DNA of 64,000 nucleotides from Tubulanus polymorphus (lineage: Eukaryota > Nemertea > Palaeonemertea > Tubulaniformes > Tubulanidae), in NCBI RefSeq assembly GCF_964204645.1, contig NC_134027.1:26462485-26526484 (forward strand), in the 5' to 3' direction. Positions 24,949-37,720 of this stretch are shown piece by piece (within the stretch, counting starts at the first letter, position 1; each line of letters starts with the position of its first letter). The notes under the pieces were generated by a model, which saw nothing but the letters and a program-made list of their open reading frames with translations, did no database searches and was not told where the DNA came from. The translations under genes were made by a program, and so were the position numbers.

Positions 24949-27027
24949 ATGATCGGGAATTCATCGTCCACGACTCTACAGCCGAATGTAACGAGCGACT
25001 CAACCACAAAACCAGGAGAAGTCAGCCTGGGATTGATTCTACCGCTGACGTTCATCGGACTGTTCATCATTGTAGTACTGGTCTGCGTGCTCATACACTC
25101 ACGACGAATCGGGACCTCGCCTGCCAGAGCTCGACCAGCAAGACGCCCGACCGGTGAGAAACTGCCGTTCTCGAGATTCCAGAGCACGCGAGGAAGCAAA
25201 GCGGGACTTAACGAACTACGAGCTTCGGGTCGTTCCGAGAAGGCGCTCAGCGATCACGCGATCCCGAACGATTACATACCACCAATATATGGTGGTCATA
25301 ATCAACCCACTGTAATAGCGAGAATACAGACACCGAGCGTGACCGGGTACGTCAAACGATACGAGACTTCAAGGTCATCGTATCGATCATCGTCTTCGTC
25401 GTATCGATCATCTGCCGCTTCGTCAACTTCGTCGTCCATTCGTAGAAGTCGCGCTATAGCTCCGAATACAAACAAACCGATGATTCAGCAATATCAACAC
25501 CGCAGGTCGTCACTAGCTGAATCTGAATGCTACACTCCGGATCTGAGTACAGTCACCGAGGAAGACTCCTCGATGACTAAGAGTATGCAGAGTATTCGCT
25601 ACATACCCGGAGTCACCCGTTCTGATCCGTATCTATTCGCCGAGCCGAGAACGCCAGCTTCCGTCGGAAATCACGTGAACTGGATGAACACCGATATCGA
25701 TTTGATTCCATCGGTTACGTCCCTTCAGGAACCGCGTATCCATTCCGATCCGAATATATTCAATTTAGCCGAACAAACTCGAACGGCTAGTTCGGAAAGG
25801 TTAAGAGAGTTAGCTCGACAGATTGATACTAGTAGCCATCCGACGTTCAGTCTTCACAGCAAAGATTCCTTCCATAGCAATAATATCATCATAACTGATC
25901 GCGGCGGCGTCGTCGATTCGATCGAATACGAGTCAAACTATGAGATCATACCGGGTGATCCCGTTTACACGTCGTACCTTACATCACATCCCAGCGACAC
26001 GGTCACAGTTACTGACATCACTACCGAGGCATCGGCACATCCGAGTTTCACTTTCAGCGAAGGGCTTCAACGAGAACCGCATTCTGGACACGATGCCGGC
26101 GCTATGATGCATCGTCAGGACTCGTACGTGACGAGCGTATCCGCGCAAGCAAGTGGCGGACCCGGCAATTCCATGCAACCTGTGAGAATATACGCCTACC
26201 CTACGACTACTGCAGCGGGTACAACAAGTTACATAGCCTACACACCACACCCGGGCATCAATGTGCACCGAAATCCTCCACATCGCTATCAAAGCGATGG
26301 CGAGCCTCGGAGCGGAATGACTTCAAACACTGAATCCGTACATCCTCAAGTCGGAAGTTGTAATACGTCACAGTTCTCGGCTCAACAATCGTCAGCTACG
26401 TTGAGTGATAGTTTATCGGGTTATTACCCGCGCGCACCTAACGTCTCACCGGCTGATACTATCCTCGAGGTCAACGAGAGTCAAGATTCAGCCTCGCAAG
26501 AGTCATTAGCAGCGAGCAGTAGCCATACCGGTGGGAGCGCTCCGCCTGAACCGCAATCACCAGGAGACGTTTTCATCAACAGCCTCAGTTCGATATCGGC
26601 CCGAAATCCTCAATCGTCATCAAACCCTACAACAGCGCATAGAATTACACTACCTCCACCAACTCGTAATCCTAAACCTCGTCGCCGCGGATCAGCTCCA
26701 GTACCGAGTCCATCCGAATCTTTCGTACGCAATTACGGCCATCTATCGATGCCGGGTACGAGACGTCAATCGGTACCTACTCCGCATACGAGTACTAGAC
26801 ACATCGATTTGAATCGACGCCGAGCCCTGTCCGTCGATCATACTCTCGACTCGACCATGCAGTCGATTCAGAGTATAATCACCGAATCGTGTGAATGGGA
26901 TCATTTCTATCCTGGACCGGTTGAACATCAGCCTCTATCCAGTACCATGCAACAGAGTTTGGCTTCGATTAGTGAACATACAACTCCCGGTCAACCAGTG
27001 CTAGCAGCTCAACAATACTGGGTATAA
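24949..27027 (+). CDS. Unrecognised single-pass membrane protein, 692 residues, intronless CDS
   Basis: I do not recognise the family. The start at 24949 lies just after a tttttcag acceptor; the frame is open further upstream to 24871, but that part looks intronic. Residues 1-24 are short and polar with N-x-S/T sites (NSSS, NVTS), so they are probably extracellular. Residues 25-50 form one strong hydrophobic helix (LGLILPLTFIGLFIIVVLVC), followed by SRR, which suggests an N-out, C-in type III protein. The long cytoplasmic tail is rich in Ser, Thr, Pro, Arg and Tyr, has serine runs (RSSYRSSSSSYRSS) and repeated SMQSI/SIQSI motifs, and looks disordered. The C-terminus is QQYWV. An uninterrupted 2.1 kb coding exon is unusual here, where other exons are about 60-300 bp. 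It could be a receptor or adhesion-protein tail or a lineage-specific protein. Confidence 0.85.
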   Translation: MIGNSSSTTLQPNVTSDSTTKPGEVSLGLILPLTFIGLFIIVVLVCVLIHSRRIGTSPARARPARRPTGEKLPFSRFQSTRGSKAGLNELRASGRSEKALSDHAIPNDYIPPIYGGHNQPTVIARIQTPSVTGYVKRYETSRSSYRSSSSSYRSSAASSTSSSIRRSRAIAPNTNKPMIQQYQHRRSSLAESECYTPDLSTVTEEDSSMTKSMQSIRYIPGVTRSDPYLFAEPRTPASVGNHVNWMNTDIDLIPSVTSLQEPRIHSDPNIFNLAEQTRTASSERLRELARQIDTSSHPTFSLHSKDSFHSNNIIITDRGGVVDSIEYESNYEIIPGDPVYTSYLTSHPSDTVTVTDITTEASAHPSFTFSEGLQREPHSGHDAGAMMHRQDSYVTSVSAQASGGPGNSMQPVRIYAYPTTTAAGTTSYIAYTPHPGINVHRNPPHRYQSDGEPRSGMTSNTESVHPQVGSCNTSQFSAQQSSATLSDSLSGYYPRAPNVSPADTILEVNESQDSASQESLAASSSHTGGSAPPEPQSPGDVFINSLSSISARNPQSSSNPTTAHRITLPPPTRNPKPRRRGSAPVPSPSESFVRNYGHLSMPGTRRQSVPTPHTSTRHIDLNRRRALSVDHTLDSTMQSIQSIITESCEWDHFYPGPVEHQPLSSTMQQSLASISEHTTPGQPVLAAQQYWV

Positions 27028-27414
27028 TACGATCATCAAGTGTATTTGTTTCACTTTAATATGTACATAATTGAAAATTAGAATTATTATTATTTTTTTG
27101 GATAAAATATGAAGCTATTTTCTGCTATTCATGTAATATCAATAACGCTTTTTGTATTCGTATACAGACGTTAATTCATAGTATTGTTCTGCGGATGAAC
27201 TTTATTAACCACAAAACAAATGTGTTATCACCACTGATAAAACACTATATCCGTTTGTGACGACGAAAACCGATATAAAGATTTTTTTATACAAATGTAT
27301 GTTGAAAGCCTTTCAGATAACAAATTTCTTCGTTAGATTTTGAAGATAATACTGATCTTCAAATCGAAGGTTTTCTTCGAGCTGAAAACTCGAAATGATT
27401 TGGATAGATTTGAT

Positions 27415-28635
27415 TTATGCATTGTTCTGTAGATGCACAACTAGCACATCATGCATTACATGTACTTTTCCGTTTTCGTTCAACGGACAATGTTGTAGAT
27501 ATATTTCAATGGTATCGTCCATGAATTCTGAGAATTTTCCCTCTGGAATTCGCTTTGAATGCGGTAAAATTGCACCTATCATACCTGTAAATAAATGAAG
27601 ACAGTTTTGAAGTCTATCAGAGGTCGATCTAATCTAAACGAGTTCGCACTTGACCGGAGCCGATTGCGTCAGATTACGGTGTACCCGGGGCGACTTGTAG
27701 GGACGACCCATCATCGCTCCGACTGCTCCGGAGGGAATATTCATTGGTCCCACGATTTCCGAGGCGAATGCACCAGTCTACTGTGTAATCATCATTTTTA
27801 CCTTTAGCGGATTGAAGATCAGGAAAAACTAGATCTTGATCAACCTGAAGAGTACATCGTTTAACAGTAAACCCTAACGATTCAGCCATTCGTCGATATC
27901 CGGTCTCTTTATCAGGGAATCTCCATTCACTGAATTCCTCCCATTCCGGATTGTGCGTCCATTCCGCTGTAAATCCCTTAAAGAAAAACAATCGAAATGC
28001 TCTTATTCCCTCAGTTTAGATAGACGCTCATAACTCGTTATTTCATAATTCTAACCTGAAAGTAAGGAGACCATTTGGGCAAATCTGCCACATCACCCAG
28101 ATGTGAAAATGCCTCTTTACCAAAAGGGATTGAAATAACTACTTCACCATTTGGGGAAAGTAGAGATTTTATATGTTCTAAATTCGAATACTGATTTGGG
28201 GTCCAGTGTAGAACTATAAATGATGTTATAAGATCAAACTTCTGCCGCCATTCCGGTCTGAATGAGTCTGGTTTGGTCACATCTGCGACTAGATATTCAA
28301 TTTTAGGATTCGGATTTTTTGCCCGAGCGAATTCAACCATCGATTCATGCTGGAATAATATCAAAACATGTGTCTGTCTTTTAAAACAGTTTGTATTGTG
28401 AACTAAAGTGAATATCGACAAATTTCAAATATATTGTTACCTTATCAAAAGCAATAAGATTTTCAACATTGTTGATATGATTCAGTAATATATTAGTGAC
28501 CTCTCCACTACCGCAGCCTATATCCAATACATTCCTGTAACTATTCTGCTGAAATTCTATCAATGATAAAGTATTTCTGGCCCATTTTCGTTGAGGATTG
28601 TTGTTTTTCGAATAATTTTCTGCGTTTGGATTCAT
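27415..28635 (-). CDS. JHAMT-like SAM-dependent methyltransferase, copy 2
   Basis: Exons 28635-28441, 28349-28056, 27976-27802 and 27584-27415, 277 residues in frame, with the same phases (0, 0, 1) as the other copies. Motif I LDIGCGSGE is intact, as is YLVADVTKPDSF, which likely covers the acidic strand-2 and strand-3 positions that hold SAM. The exon 2 acceptor is followed by CAT rather than TAT, so the conserved YESM reads HESM. The donor after exon 2 is gttag, weaker than gtaag in the sister copies. Tail-to-tail with the plus-strand membrane protein gene, about 390 bp apart. Confidence 0.9.
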
Positions 28636-29332
28636 TTTGCTGACTGTTGTTCGGGAAACCACAATGCACAGAGGAATGCCCGAGTATTGATCACGTGTTG
28701 TAAAAAAGCCTTGAACCGGCCTTCCGATATCTTTTATATGGAATTCTTTATAAACCGAAATTATTGCCTATATATGAACTACTGAACTTGTCGTCACCCC
28801 GGGTAAATTTACCCTGGGTAATCGTGGATATATTCATTAAAGATACACCATTATATGCACAGTCTACGTATATAACCCTAACAACTTTCTATTTCGAACA
28901 AGACTAAGGTCCAACGGCCCTGTGGCTCACCATTAAATAAATGAGTGTATATTGTCAAAAGCACTATACTAACTATGAATTAATTTGGATTGCAATCGAA
29001 TGTAGAATTACAGAAATAAAACCATCAACTGACGATATGCTGTCCCCGAACAACAATCTTTTATTCTTAATCTGATAACTTCATTAATTCCCTTAGCCCC
29101 TTATTAAACGATTAATACATATAAGTTATTATTATACTGCATATTATCCTTGAATTAAAATACGCGCGCGGCGCAAGTTTCCCAGTCTCCTGTGTTCGCG
29201 TTTTTTAACAGCACGCGTCTGATAACTATGCTCTACTGATCGCTTCGCACGGATTTCTGTAGTAAGATAGCGATATATGTGTGTTGACTAGCTCCCACCT
29301 CTAAATCAGTTGAAAAAACTGACTGTTGATTA

Positions 29333-29551
29333 GGCTAAACAAAAATGATACCTTGTTTCTCCGCAGCAGCCGGGTCATTTTTGTAAAATATGATAAAATT
29401 TATAAACAGTTCATTTCTATAGCGGCCGGGTCTGTTATGGTAAAATTGATCACGATTTTTAAAAAAGCAATGTATAGGGTTGATAGGCGGCCGGCCGGGT
29501 CAACGTTTAAGCTCAGCAGAGCGGAGAAACAAGGTATCATTTTTTTTGGCC
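29333..29551. mobile_element. Harbinger-like MITE, GGCTAAAC...GGCC, TTA target site
   Basis: Long imperfect inverted repeats: GGCTAAACAAAAATGATACC at the left, GGTATCATTTTTTTTGGCC at the right, and GGCCGG blocks within. Flanked by TTA on both sides, as expected for the three-base TWA target of PIF/Harbinger elements. An inverted copy lies at 55947-56166 and a diverged one at 55555-55739. Confidence 0.75.
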
Positions 29552-30690
29552 TTAGATGAAAAGCTGAGAGCATTCCACTGCCCGCTATTGTCTACAGACT
29601 TTTTAGTCTATTTAGTCTCATCACCGCTCACGATTCTACCTAAAATTGAATAGAACTAAAATTAGAGTTGAGCGGTAACACGGTTCACAAAAAAAGCCAT
29701 TGACAAGACAAATCTAAGCCAAAACTCCATTGGTATCATCATATTTGCTAGTTTGGATACTTAATTGAATAGCTACTCGGCTATATTCGTAACACCGAAC
29801 AAATTATAAGCCAACATACGATACCTAGTCGAATGAAATGCTCGCCATTTTGCTTTAGCGAGTTCCGCATGGGGCTTTCCCAATGGGCTTTCCCAATTAC
29901 ATCAGAAGCGCCGGAATTCCCGGAATTTCCCGTATATCCCACAAACAGCCAATCACATTCATTGTAGCTCAGGTAACAAGGTCAACTCAGATAAATAGAA
30001 GCGAAAAAATTTAGGGGGTATATAAAGTGAGGGCCTGTAGTTCGAAAAGTACATCGAGATGAGTCGCACAAAAAATGGCAACACTTCCAGGAAGGATTGG
30101 ATTTTTATATATTTCAATTCCAAGTATGCAAATTGTCATATGTAAAAACGTGCCATAACTTAGTGCTAAAAAGCAGGGTTTTTACGTGTTTTTCAAGAAT
30201 AAGTTCCCTAAAAATAACTCGATCACTATGAAATTTCTGTGGGCTCAAGAACTCACTAAGCCAAACCATGACACAAAAATCAACACTATTGGTTCAACAG
30301 CCAATGTTTGTGCCTTTTTGACACACCGGTACTCTATTCATTTTCAATGAAAACTGCTTCACCAGACGCTTCGCCAAAAATGTTATGGCGCAGTTTATCA
30401 GATTGGCGATCTTCTGGAGGTCAATGAACATCTAGAAGTTATCAAATCATTAAACCTGAATGCTTCGACATAAAATGTATATGTTTCTGTTTTCTGACTC
30501 CTGTGAATGTGTATTTTTATATCTTCTCGTTTTCTGTCGGGGGTTGATAGACCGAGACTCGCACTGAACGATGAGAAAATATATTCAAGAAGTAAAATAT
30601 GTATCAATTTATGTGGAAAAAAAAAGATTTATTTACAAATCCTGCAACAGTACAACGCGCAACAATACACATGACCCGGTTCTACAGTTC

Positions 30691-30801
30691 TGGGCCCAGT
30701 TCCACAGTTGTGAGTTAGAGTTAACTCTGAGTTAAAGTTAGTTCATTTTCGATGAGTTAACTCAGAGTCAAATCTTAACTCGGAACTGTGGAACTGGACC
30801 C
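30691..30801. repeat. Fold-back repeat, CCAGTTCCACAGTTGTGAG family
   Basis: Same arms and GAGTTAACTC core as 19239-19347, followed by a second partial unit to about 30890. Confidence 0.8.
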
Positions 30802-31179
30802 TGATTTAGAGTTAGAGATAACTCTGAGTTAAAATTAGTTCATTTTCAATTTGTTAAATCTTAACTCAGAACTGTGGAACTGGACCCAGGGTTTTATACG
30901 GTTAGCGTGGGAGACCGAGTAACCGATCACCTAACTATATTGTAATACAATCATCAAATCTATTCATTTCATATAAAATATGAAACTATTTTCTTCTAAT
31001 TATATAATGTAATTTCAATATAACTTTATGTATTCGTACACACACGTTATTTCATAGTATTGTTTTTGCTGATGAACTTGTAGTAGAAATATTAAATGTT
31101 AAAAGTCTCTCTTTTATGATCAATTCCATCGTTGGATTTTGAAGATAATACCGGTCTTAAACTTCTGCAATTGAATGAT

Positions 31180-32451
31180 CTATGCTTTATTTTCTAGATG
31201 TACGACTAGCAAATCGTGAAAGAAATGTACTTTTCCATTTTCATCCAACGGACAATGCTGAAGATATATTTCAATGGTATCGTCCATAAATTCTGAAAAT
31301 CTTCCCTCTGGAATTCGCTTTGAATTTGCATGTGGTAAAACCGCACCTATGAACCCTGGAAATGAATGAAGATTTTGAATGAAGCCTTTATCACAATTTT
31401 GAGTCATGAATTCTATCAATGAGGTCGATTTTGACGGCCCATGTCCTGAGCCGATTGCCTCAGATTATCTGCGGAATCTGATGAAAACTTTCCAAACTCA
31501 ACTCATGTAAGAACGACCCATCATCGCTCCGACTGCCCCGGGGAAAAATCTATTGGTCCCACGATTTCCGATTCGAGCGCAGTCTACTGTGTAATTATGA
31601 TTTTTACCTTTAGCGGATTGAAGATCCGGAAAAACATGATCCCCATCAGCCTGAAGAGTACACTGTTTAACAGCAAACCCTAATGATTCAGCCATTCGTC
31701 GATATCCGGTCTCTTTATCAGGGAATCTCCATTCACTGAATTCCTCCCATTCCGGATTGTACGTCCATTCCGCTGTAAATCCCTTAAAGAAAAACAATCG
31801 AAATGCTCTTATTCCCTCAGTTTAGTCAGACGCTCATAACTCGTCATTTCATAATTCTTACCTGAAAGTAAGGAGACCATTTGGGCAAATCTGCCACATC
31901 ACCTAGACGTAGAAATGCCTCTTTACCAAAAGGGATTGAAATAACTACTTCACCATTTGGGGAAAGTAGAGATTTTATATTTTCTAAACTAGAATATTGA
32001 TTTGGAGTCCATTGTAGAACTAGAAATGATGTTATCAGATCAAACTTCTGCCGCCATTCCAGTCTGAATGAGTCGGGTTTGGTCACATCTGCGACTAGAT
32101 ATTCAATTTTAGGATTCGGATATTTTGCACGAGCAAATTCAACCATTGATTCATACTGAAATGTATCAAAACATGTATAGCTACAAAGTTTTAAAGCGTT
32201 TTTGTATTGTACGAACTAAACTAACGGTGAATATCTATAAATTTCAATCATATTCTTACTTTATCAGAAGCGATAAGATTTTCAACCTTGATTTGACTCA
32301 ATAACATATCAGTGGCCTCTCCACTGCCGCAGCCTATATCCAATACATTCCTGTAACTATTCCGCTGAAATTTTATCAACGATAGAGTATTTGTAGTCCA
32401 TATTCTTGGAAGATTGTTGTTTTTCGAATACTTCTCTGCGTTTGGATTCAT
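31180..32451 (-). CDS. JHAMT-like SAM-dependent methyltransferase, copy 3
   Basis: Exons 32451-32260, 32155-31862, 31782-31608 and 31355-31180, 278 residues in frame. Exon 1 is one codon shorter than in the sisters (SQIKVENL where others read NHINNVENL). Motif I LDIGCGSGE is intact. Exon 4 has a small insertion near its start (LPHANSKRIP against LPHSKRIP). Closest to copy 2 by shared features: GFTAEWT in exon 3 and similar flanks, so these two probably arose by a late duplication. Confidence 0.9.
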
Positions 32452-33333
32452 TTTGCTGACCGAAAGAAACGACAATCCACTGAGCAACTATTGCCCGGGT
32501 ATAAATCACCTGTTGAAAAAAGCCTTGAACCGGTCTTCTGATATCTTTAACGATTGTAATAGAACGACTTGAAATGACCTAAATCATTGTCTACATGGAC
32601 TACCGAACGTTTTTATCACAGCTAGTATGCTGAATACATTGTAGATACATCATTTATACGTTCAGCATATGTGCATTAGGCCTGCTTATGTAACTACAGA
32701 AAACAATATTCTATTTCAAGCGAGAAAAAATGTTATGGTGCATTTCATGAGATCGACGATCATCTGGAGGTCAATGAACATCTAGAAGTAACCAAATCAT
32801 TAAACCTGAATTCCTCGACTTAGAACTAATATTCCCGTCACTTGATCCTGGTCAATACATCATATTTTTCTCATTGTAAGAAAGGACCCATCAATATCTA
32901 CCCCCCCCCTCCCCCCCCGGAAAGAAAAGTATATAATCATAAATTGGCCCGACTATGTTCCGTCAGGTGGCGAGTTCATCGATAGTAAAATTACTCTCAA
33001 TCGTGAAATAATTCCCATTTACCAAAATAAACGCAAAAAAGATATTTTCAACGAGGTGTAAGTTGATAAAACGTCATGTAAAAGTGCTTGATTAAGACTG
33101 GAATCTGAAAAGCCATCAACCAATCATCGAAAAGGCCTGACAGAAGTTCCTTCTAAAAGAGTTCTGATGGATTATTAATATAAACATCTTTTACTATTTC
33201 AGTTTATTTTCAAGATGCGCAAATAATATTTCATACAAATAATACAACTAATCATTATATTTATTTAATGAAGTGAAATATTTCAACATTGTGGATTGTT
33301 TTATTTCAGATACACAATCAATATAAAACATTT

Positions 33334-34469
33334 TTACTGTTTCGGCTTATTTTCCAGATGCACGACTAAAACGTCCTTCTTATAATGTATTTTTCCATTT
33401 TCATCCATCGGACAACGTTTCAAATACATTGCAAGAACATCATCCATAAATTCTTGTAATTTATAACCTGGAATTCGCTGCGAATGCGGCAGAATTGCGC
33501 TTATCATTCCTGAAAATCAAGGTTTATCGCATTTAGAGTCATTATGCTATTTAATGCATGAGGGTCGATTTGAATCATAATCAGGTTTTCACCTTTAGCA
33601 GATTGAGGATCAGGGAAGACATAATCAGTCAAACTGACAGTACATCGTTTAACAGTAAACCCTAATGATTCAGCCATTCGTCGATATCCGGTCTCTCCAT
33701 CAGAGAATCTCCATTCATCACTGAATTCCTCCCAGCTCGGATTGATTGGCCCTTCCGGTGTAAATCCCTTAATAGATATAAATATTGAACCCTCATTCTT
33801 GGTAAGACCAACCAATCCTAAACATCTCATGAGTTTTTCAAAAGCTCATTTTGTTTTATTTCAAATTCCCTACCTGAAAGTAAGGAGACCATTTGGCAGA
33901 ATTTGCCACTTCAGTTAGACGTAGAAATGCCTCTTGAGGAAAAGGAATAGAAATGATTACTTCACCATTTGGGGACAGCACAGATTTTATATTCTCTAGA
34001 TTTGAATACTGATTTCGAGTCCAGTGAAGGACGAGAAACGATGTTATAAGATCAAACTTCTGCCGCCATTCCGGTCTGAATGAGTCGGGTTTGGTCACAT
34101 CTGCGACTAGATATTCAATTTTAGGATTCGGATTTTTTGCCCGAGCGAATTCAACCATTGATTCATACTGAAACAATATTATAACATGTAGATTTAACGT
34201 CTTTTAACGTCCATAACGTTTTGTACTGTGAACTAAACTTACAATGAATCTATGAATTTCAAATATATTGTTACCTTATCAAATGCAATAAGATTTTCAA
34301 CATTGTTGACATAATTCAGTAATATATTAGTGACCTCTCCACTACCGCAGCCTATATCCAATACATTCCTGTAACTATTCCGCTGAAATGCTATCGATGA
34401 TAGAATATCTGTAGCCCATGTTCTTTGAAGATCGTTGTTATTTGAGTAAAATCCAGCGTTTGGATTCAT
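33334..34469 (-). CDS. JHAMT-like SAM-dependent methyltransferase, copy 4
   Basis: Exons 34469-34275, 34167-33874, 33767-33593 and 33509-33334, 279 residues. Motif I LDIGCGSGE and the VADVTKPDSF region are intact. Exon 3 has an extra Asp (EFSDEWRF against EFSEWRF) and begins GFTPEGP, as in copy 5. The C-terminus ends ENKPKQ, close to copies 1 and 5. Copies 4 and 5 are head-to-tail, about 570 bp apart, and form a subgroup with copy 1. Confidence 0.9.
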
Positions 34470-35034
34470 ATTGTTAAGAATCGACTTTACTAGAAACAAT
34501 ACAAAGATCCGAGAGACGCTCTTTCATTAGAATCAATATGCTTATCATTTAGGTCACAGAAAACGATCTAAGGTCACTGGTATAATAAGCTATTTACAGG
34601 TTTTTTGAAAGGACATCATCATTACTTCTACTTCACCTGTCATTCCAATTGTTATTATCCGATGTGAAGACACGTGTCTTTGAAAGTTGAAAGTAATTTC
34701 ATTTTTTTTCATAAATGATTGCTACTGCAGCTCAGGTCCCATGTAATCATTATCTATCTCGTATTTAAGTCATTATGTAAATGCATCAGCAATCTCGTAT
34801 AACTACAGTGTGCGAATTACAGCGAAATGACGCAAATTGAATGAATGAATGAATTTTTATTTTTCACTTCAAATAACAATTATATACAATACGTAGATTA
34901 CGTTAGATTATATTGAAAGTGAAGGACCCATCTTATTCTTATTAAATTGAATTATGAATTTATTTCACGAAGTGAAAGAGTAACAGCATTTTGGGTTGTT
35001 CTATTTCAGATATACAATCAATATAAAACATCTT

Positions 35035-36154
35035 TTACAGTTTCGGCTTATTTTCCAGATGCACGACTAGCATGTCCTTTATATGATGTATTTTTCCATT
35101 TTCATCCAATGGACAACGTTCTAAATACATTTCAAGAACATCATCCATAAATTCCTGTAATTTAAAATCTGGAATTCGCTGCGAATGCGGCAAAATCGAG
35201 CTTATCATTCCTGAAAATCAACGGATATCACATTTCAGAGTAATTATACTGTTTAATGAATTAGGGTCGATTCTAATTAAAATCAGGTTTTCACCTTTAG
35301 CAGATTGGTGATCAGGGAAGACATAATCTGACAAACTGACAGTACATCGTTTAACAGTAAACCCTAATGATTCAGCCATTCGTCGATATCCGGTTTCTTC
35401 ATCGGGGAATCTCCATTCACTGAATTCCTCCCAGCTCGGATTGGTTGGTCCTTCCGGTGTAAATCCCTAAATAATGATGAGCATTACACGCTTATTGTTG
35501 GTAAGCCAAACCAATCCTAAACATCAAAAGCTCATTGAGTATATTACAATTCCCATACCTGAAAGTAAGGAGACCATTTGGCCAAATTTGTTACTTTGGT
35601 TGCATGAAGATATGCCTCTTCAGGAAAAGGCATTGAAATGATTACTTCACCATTTGGGGAGAGTAGAGATTTTATATTCTCTAGATTTGAATACTGATTT
35701 CGAGTCCAGTGTAGGACAAAAAATGATGTTATCAGATCAAATTTCTGCCGCCATTCCGGTCTGAATGAGTCGGGTTTGGTCACATCTGCGACTAGATATT
35801 CAATTTTAGAATTCGGATTTTTTTCCCGAGCGAATTCAACCATTGATTCATACTGAAATAATATCAAAACATGTAGATTCAAAGACTTTTAATGTCTATG
35901 ACGTTCAAAATTAATATCTCAACTTACAGCGACTCTGCAAATTTCAAATGCATTGTTACCTTATCAAAAGCAATAAGATTTTCAATATTCTTGATATGAT
36001 TCAGTAATATATTAGTGACCTCTCCACTACCGCAGCCTATATCCAATACATTCCTGTAACTATTCTGCTGAAATTCTATCGATGATAAAGCATTTGTAGC
36101 CCATGTTCTTTGAAGATCGTTGTTATTTGAGTAAAATCCAGCGTTTGGATTCAT
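35035..36154 (-). CDS. JHAMT-like SAM-dependent methyltransferase, copy 5
   Basis: Exons 36154-35960, 35852-35559, 35466-35295 and 35210-35035, 278 residues. All family motifs are present. Intron 1 contains AATTTGCAGAGTCGCTGTAA, shared almost exactly with copies 1 and 6, so intron as well as exon sequence has been kept alike. Exon 2 reads AREKNPNSK where most copies read ARAKNPNPK. Confidence 0.9.
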
Positions 36155-37720
36155 TTTTTGTAAAGAATCAACTATACGAATAACTGTTCTAGAAGCGTTC
36201 AACTGTAAATACACATACTCATCAGTTCACAAAAAACTATCTAATGTCTCAAGCACAAAGATATGATCATGGTTTTTTAACATAAAGTCTGAAAATTATT
36301 CTTTGGAGCTAGTGTAGTTTATACAACGTTTCGACTTTATACATTGTGACTGTCATTATTTGCAGTGTCCAATGAATTGATAAAAACGAGAGTCGTTTCA
36401 TGTTGACAAAACGTAGTATATTTTTTTGTCGTCGGTTTCGTTATCTATCTGCTTATTTGTTATGCATTCAATTTGTGATTATTTTTAATTGATGACGAAA
36501 TGAATTACATAACATTACATTTTTATTTTGTTAGGTTTTACGATAGAGAATACGCGTTTCTGTTGCCTCATGTACTGGAGACTGTGCTCATGCTTTCGAT
36601 AATATCGTCAGTCTGGTCAGCTGGTTACTTCATTTTATCAGAAATAATCCATATCTATAGTTGATATCTAATAGTTAAACAAATCATTTGTTTTGTAATT
36701 AGATTCGATGGAATCACAAAACCAACATGTGCAACGCGCCATTCGGATTAATCTGATCGACTTTCAAATTTCCCGGTCGGATATCGAGCAAAAATAAAAA
36801 TATATTTTATAAAGCGAAAGAATAATGGTACTGATGATATTCATCAGTCTGATCTGGGATAGGCTACAGATCGCTGCAATTTATTGTATCAGAATACTAT
36901 CCATATTTATGGTAAATATCTAATGTTTGAAACAGTCATTAATTTAATAGTTAGATTTGTGAAATCAAACATCGCGGTAAAGCGGTATATTTTATGAAAC
37001 GAAAGATTAATGCTATTAGTGATATTTGTCAGTCTCGTCTGGGATACAGATCACTGGAATTTATCGCGTGAACAATATCGTGTGAAATGATACATATTAA
37101 TGTGTCATATATGATAATACGAAAGTTGCGATGTGGTTTCATTCTGCATAATCGAGCACAGGTTTTTGTGTGAGGTTTCATTCGATATGAAAAACACGAA
37201 GAAAATCACCCAAAATATTGTCGAACAAAAACATGAACGTTCACTTTATTGTGAATGAGATTTCAATAACTATAATTCAGGAAAATTACTAATCAACTTT
37301 TCTCGATACTATTTAAGGTAATGCGTTTAAAGAGAATAAACTCTTGAATCGAATTAGAGTCAGAAGTAATCAAGTAGATCGTTAAGAGTTCAACCTCTCC
37401 GTAAACTGAACCAACCGATTAATAATGAGCATCTATATTTGAATAGAAAAGAAGAATCGAAGAACTAAATACATGTACGAATACAAAAAAAAGAAACGCG
37501 AATGATTTCTGTTTATGATCTCAGGTTAGGACGCTATTAATTATGGCTAATAGGAAAAGTCTATTTTGTGTAAGTAATTTTACAGAAAATTCCACCAGAG
37601 ATATTTTAATAAGATCTGATTTTCTGTTGAGAAACGTATTTCTCATGCACTGGGTACAATATCCTTCTATCCTTCTTAACATAAGAAAATGTGCGTTATG
37701 TTCAAATGGCCATCCTCCAT
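36155..37720. other. Intergenic; nothing supported
   Basis: AT-rich, with no exon I can support. 36280-36380 holds a fragment related to the fold-back elements (AACGTTTCGACTTTATAC). 36590-36660, 36830-36920 and 36990-37080 share TCAGTCTGGTCTGG-like and GATACAGATCACTG-like blocks, and 41450-41530 resembles them, so this is an old dispersed repeat. Confidence 0.4.

Larger units (their letters stand above)
28636..31179. other. Intergenic between methyltransferase copies 2 and 3
   Basis: No exon supported. It holds a Harbinger-like MITE (29333-29551), a fold-back repeat (30691-30801) and short repeats. 30360-30460 and 32720-32830 share GATCTTCTGGAGGTCAATGA-like sequence upstream of copies 3 and 4, in keeping with segmental duplication of gene plus flank. 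Confidence 0.5.

Noticed and set aside
24879-26928. Minus-strand and other-frame open frames over the 692-residue gene
   Set aside because: Shadows of a long real CDS on plus.
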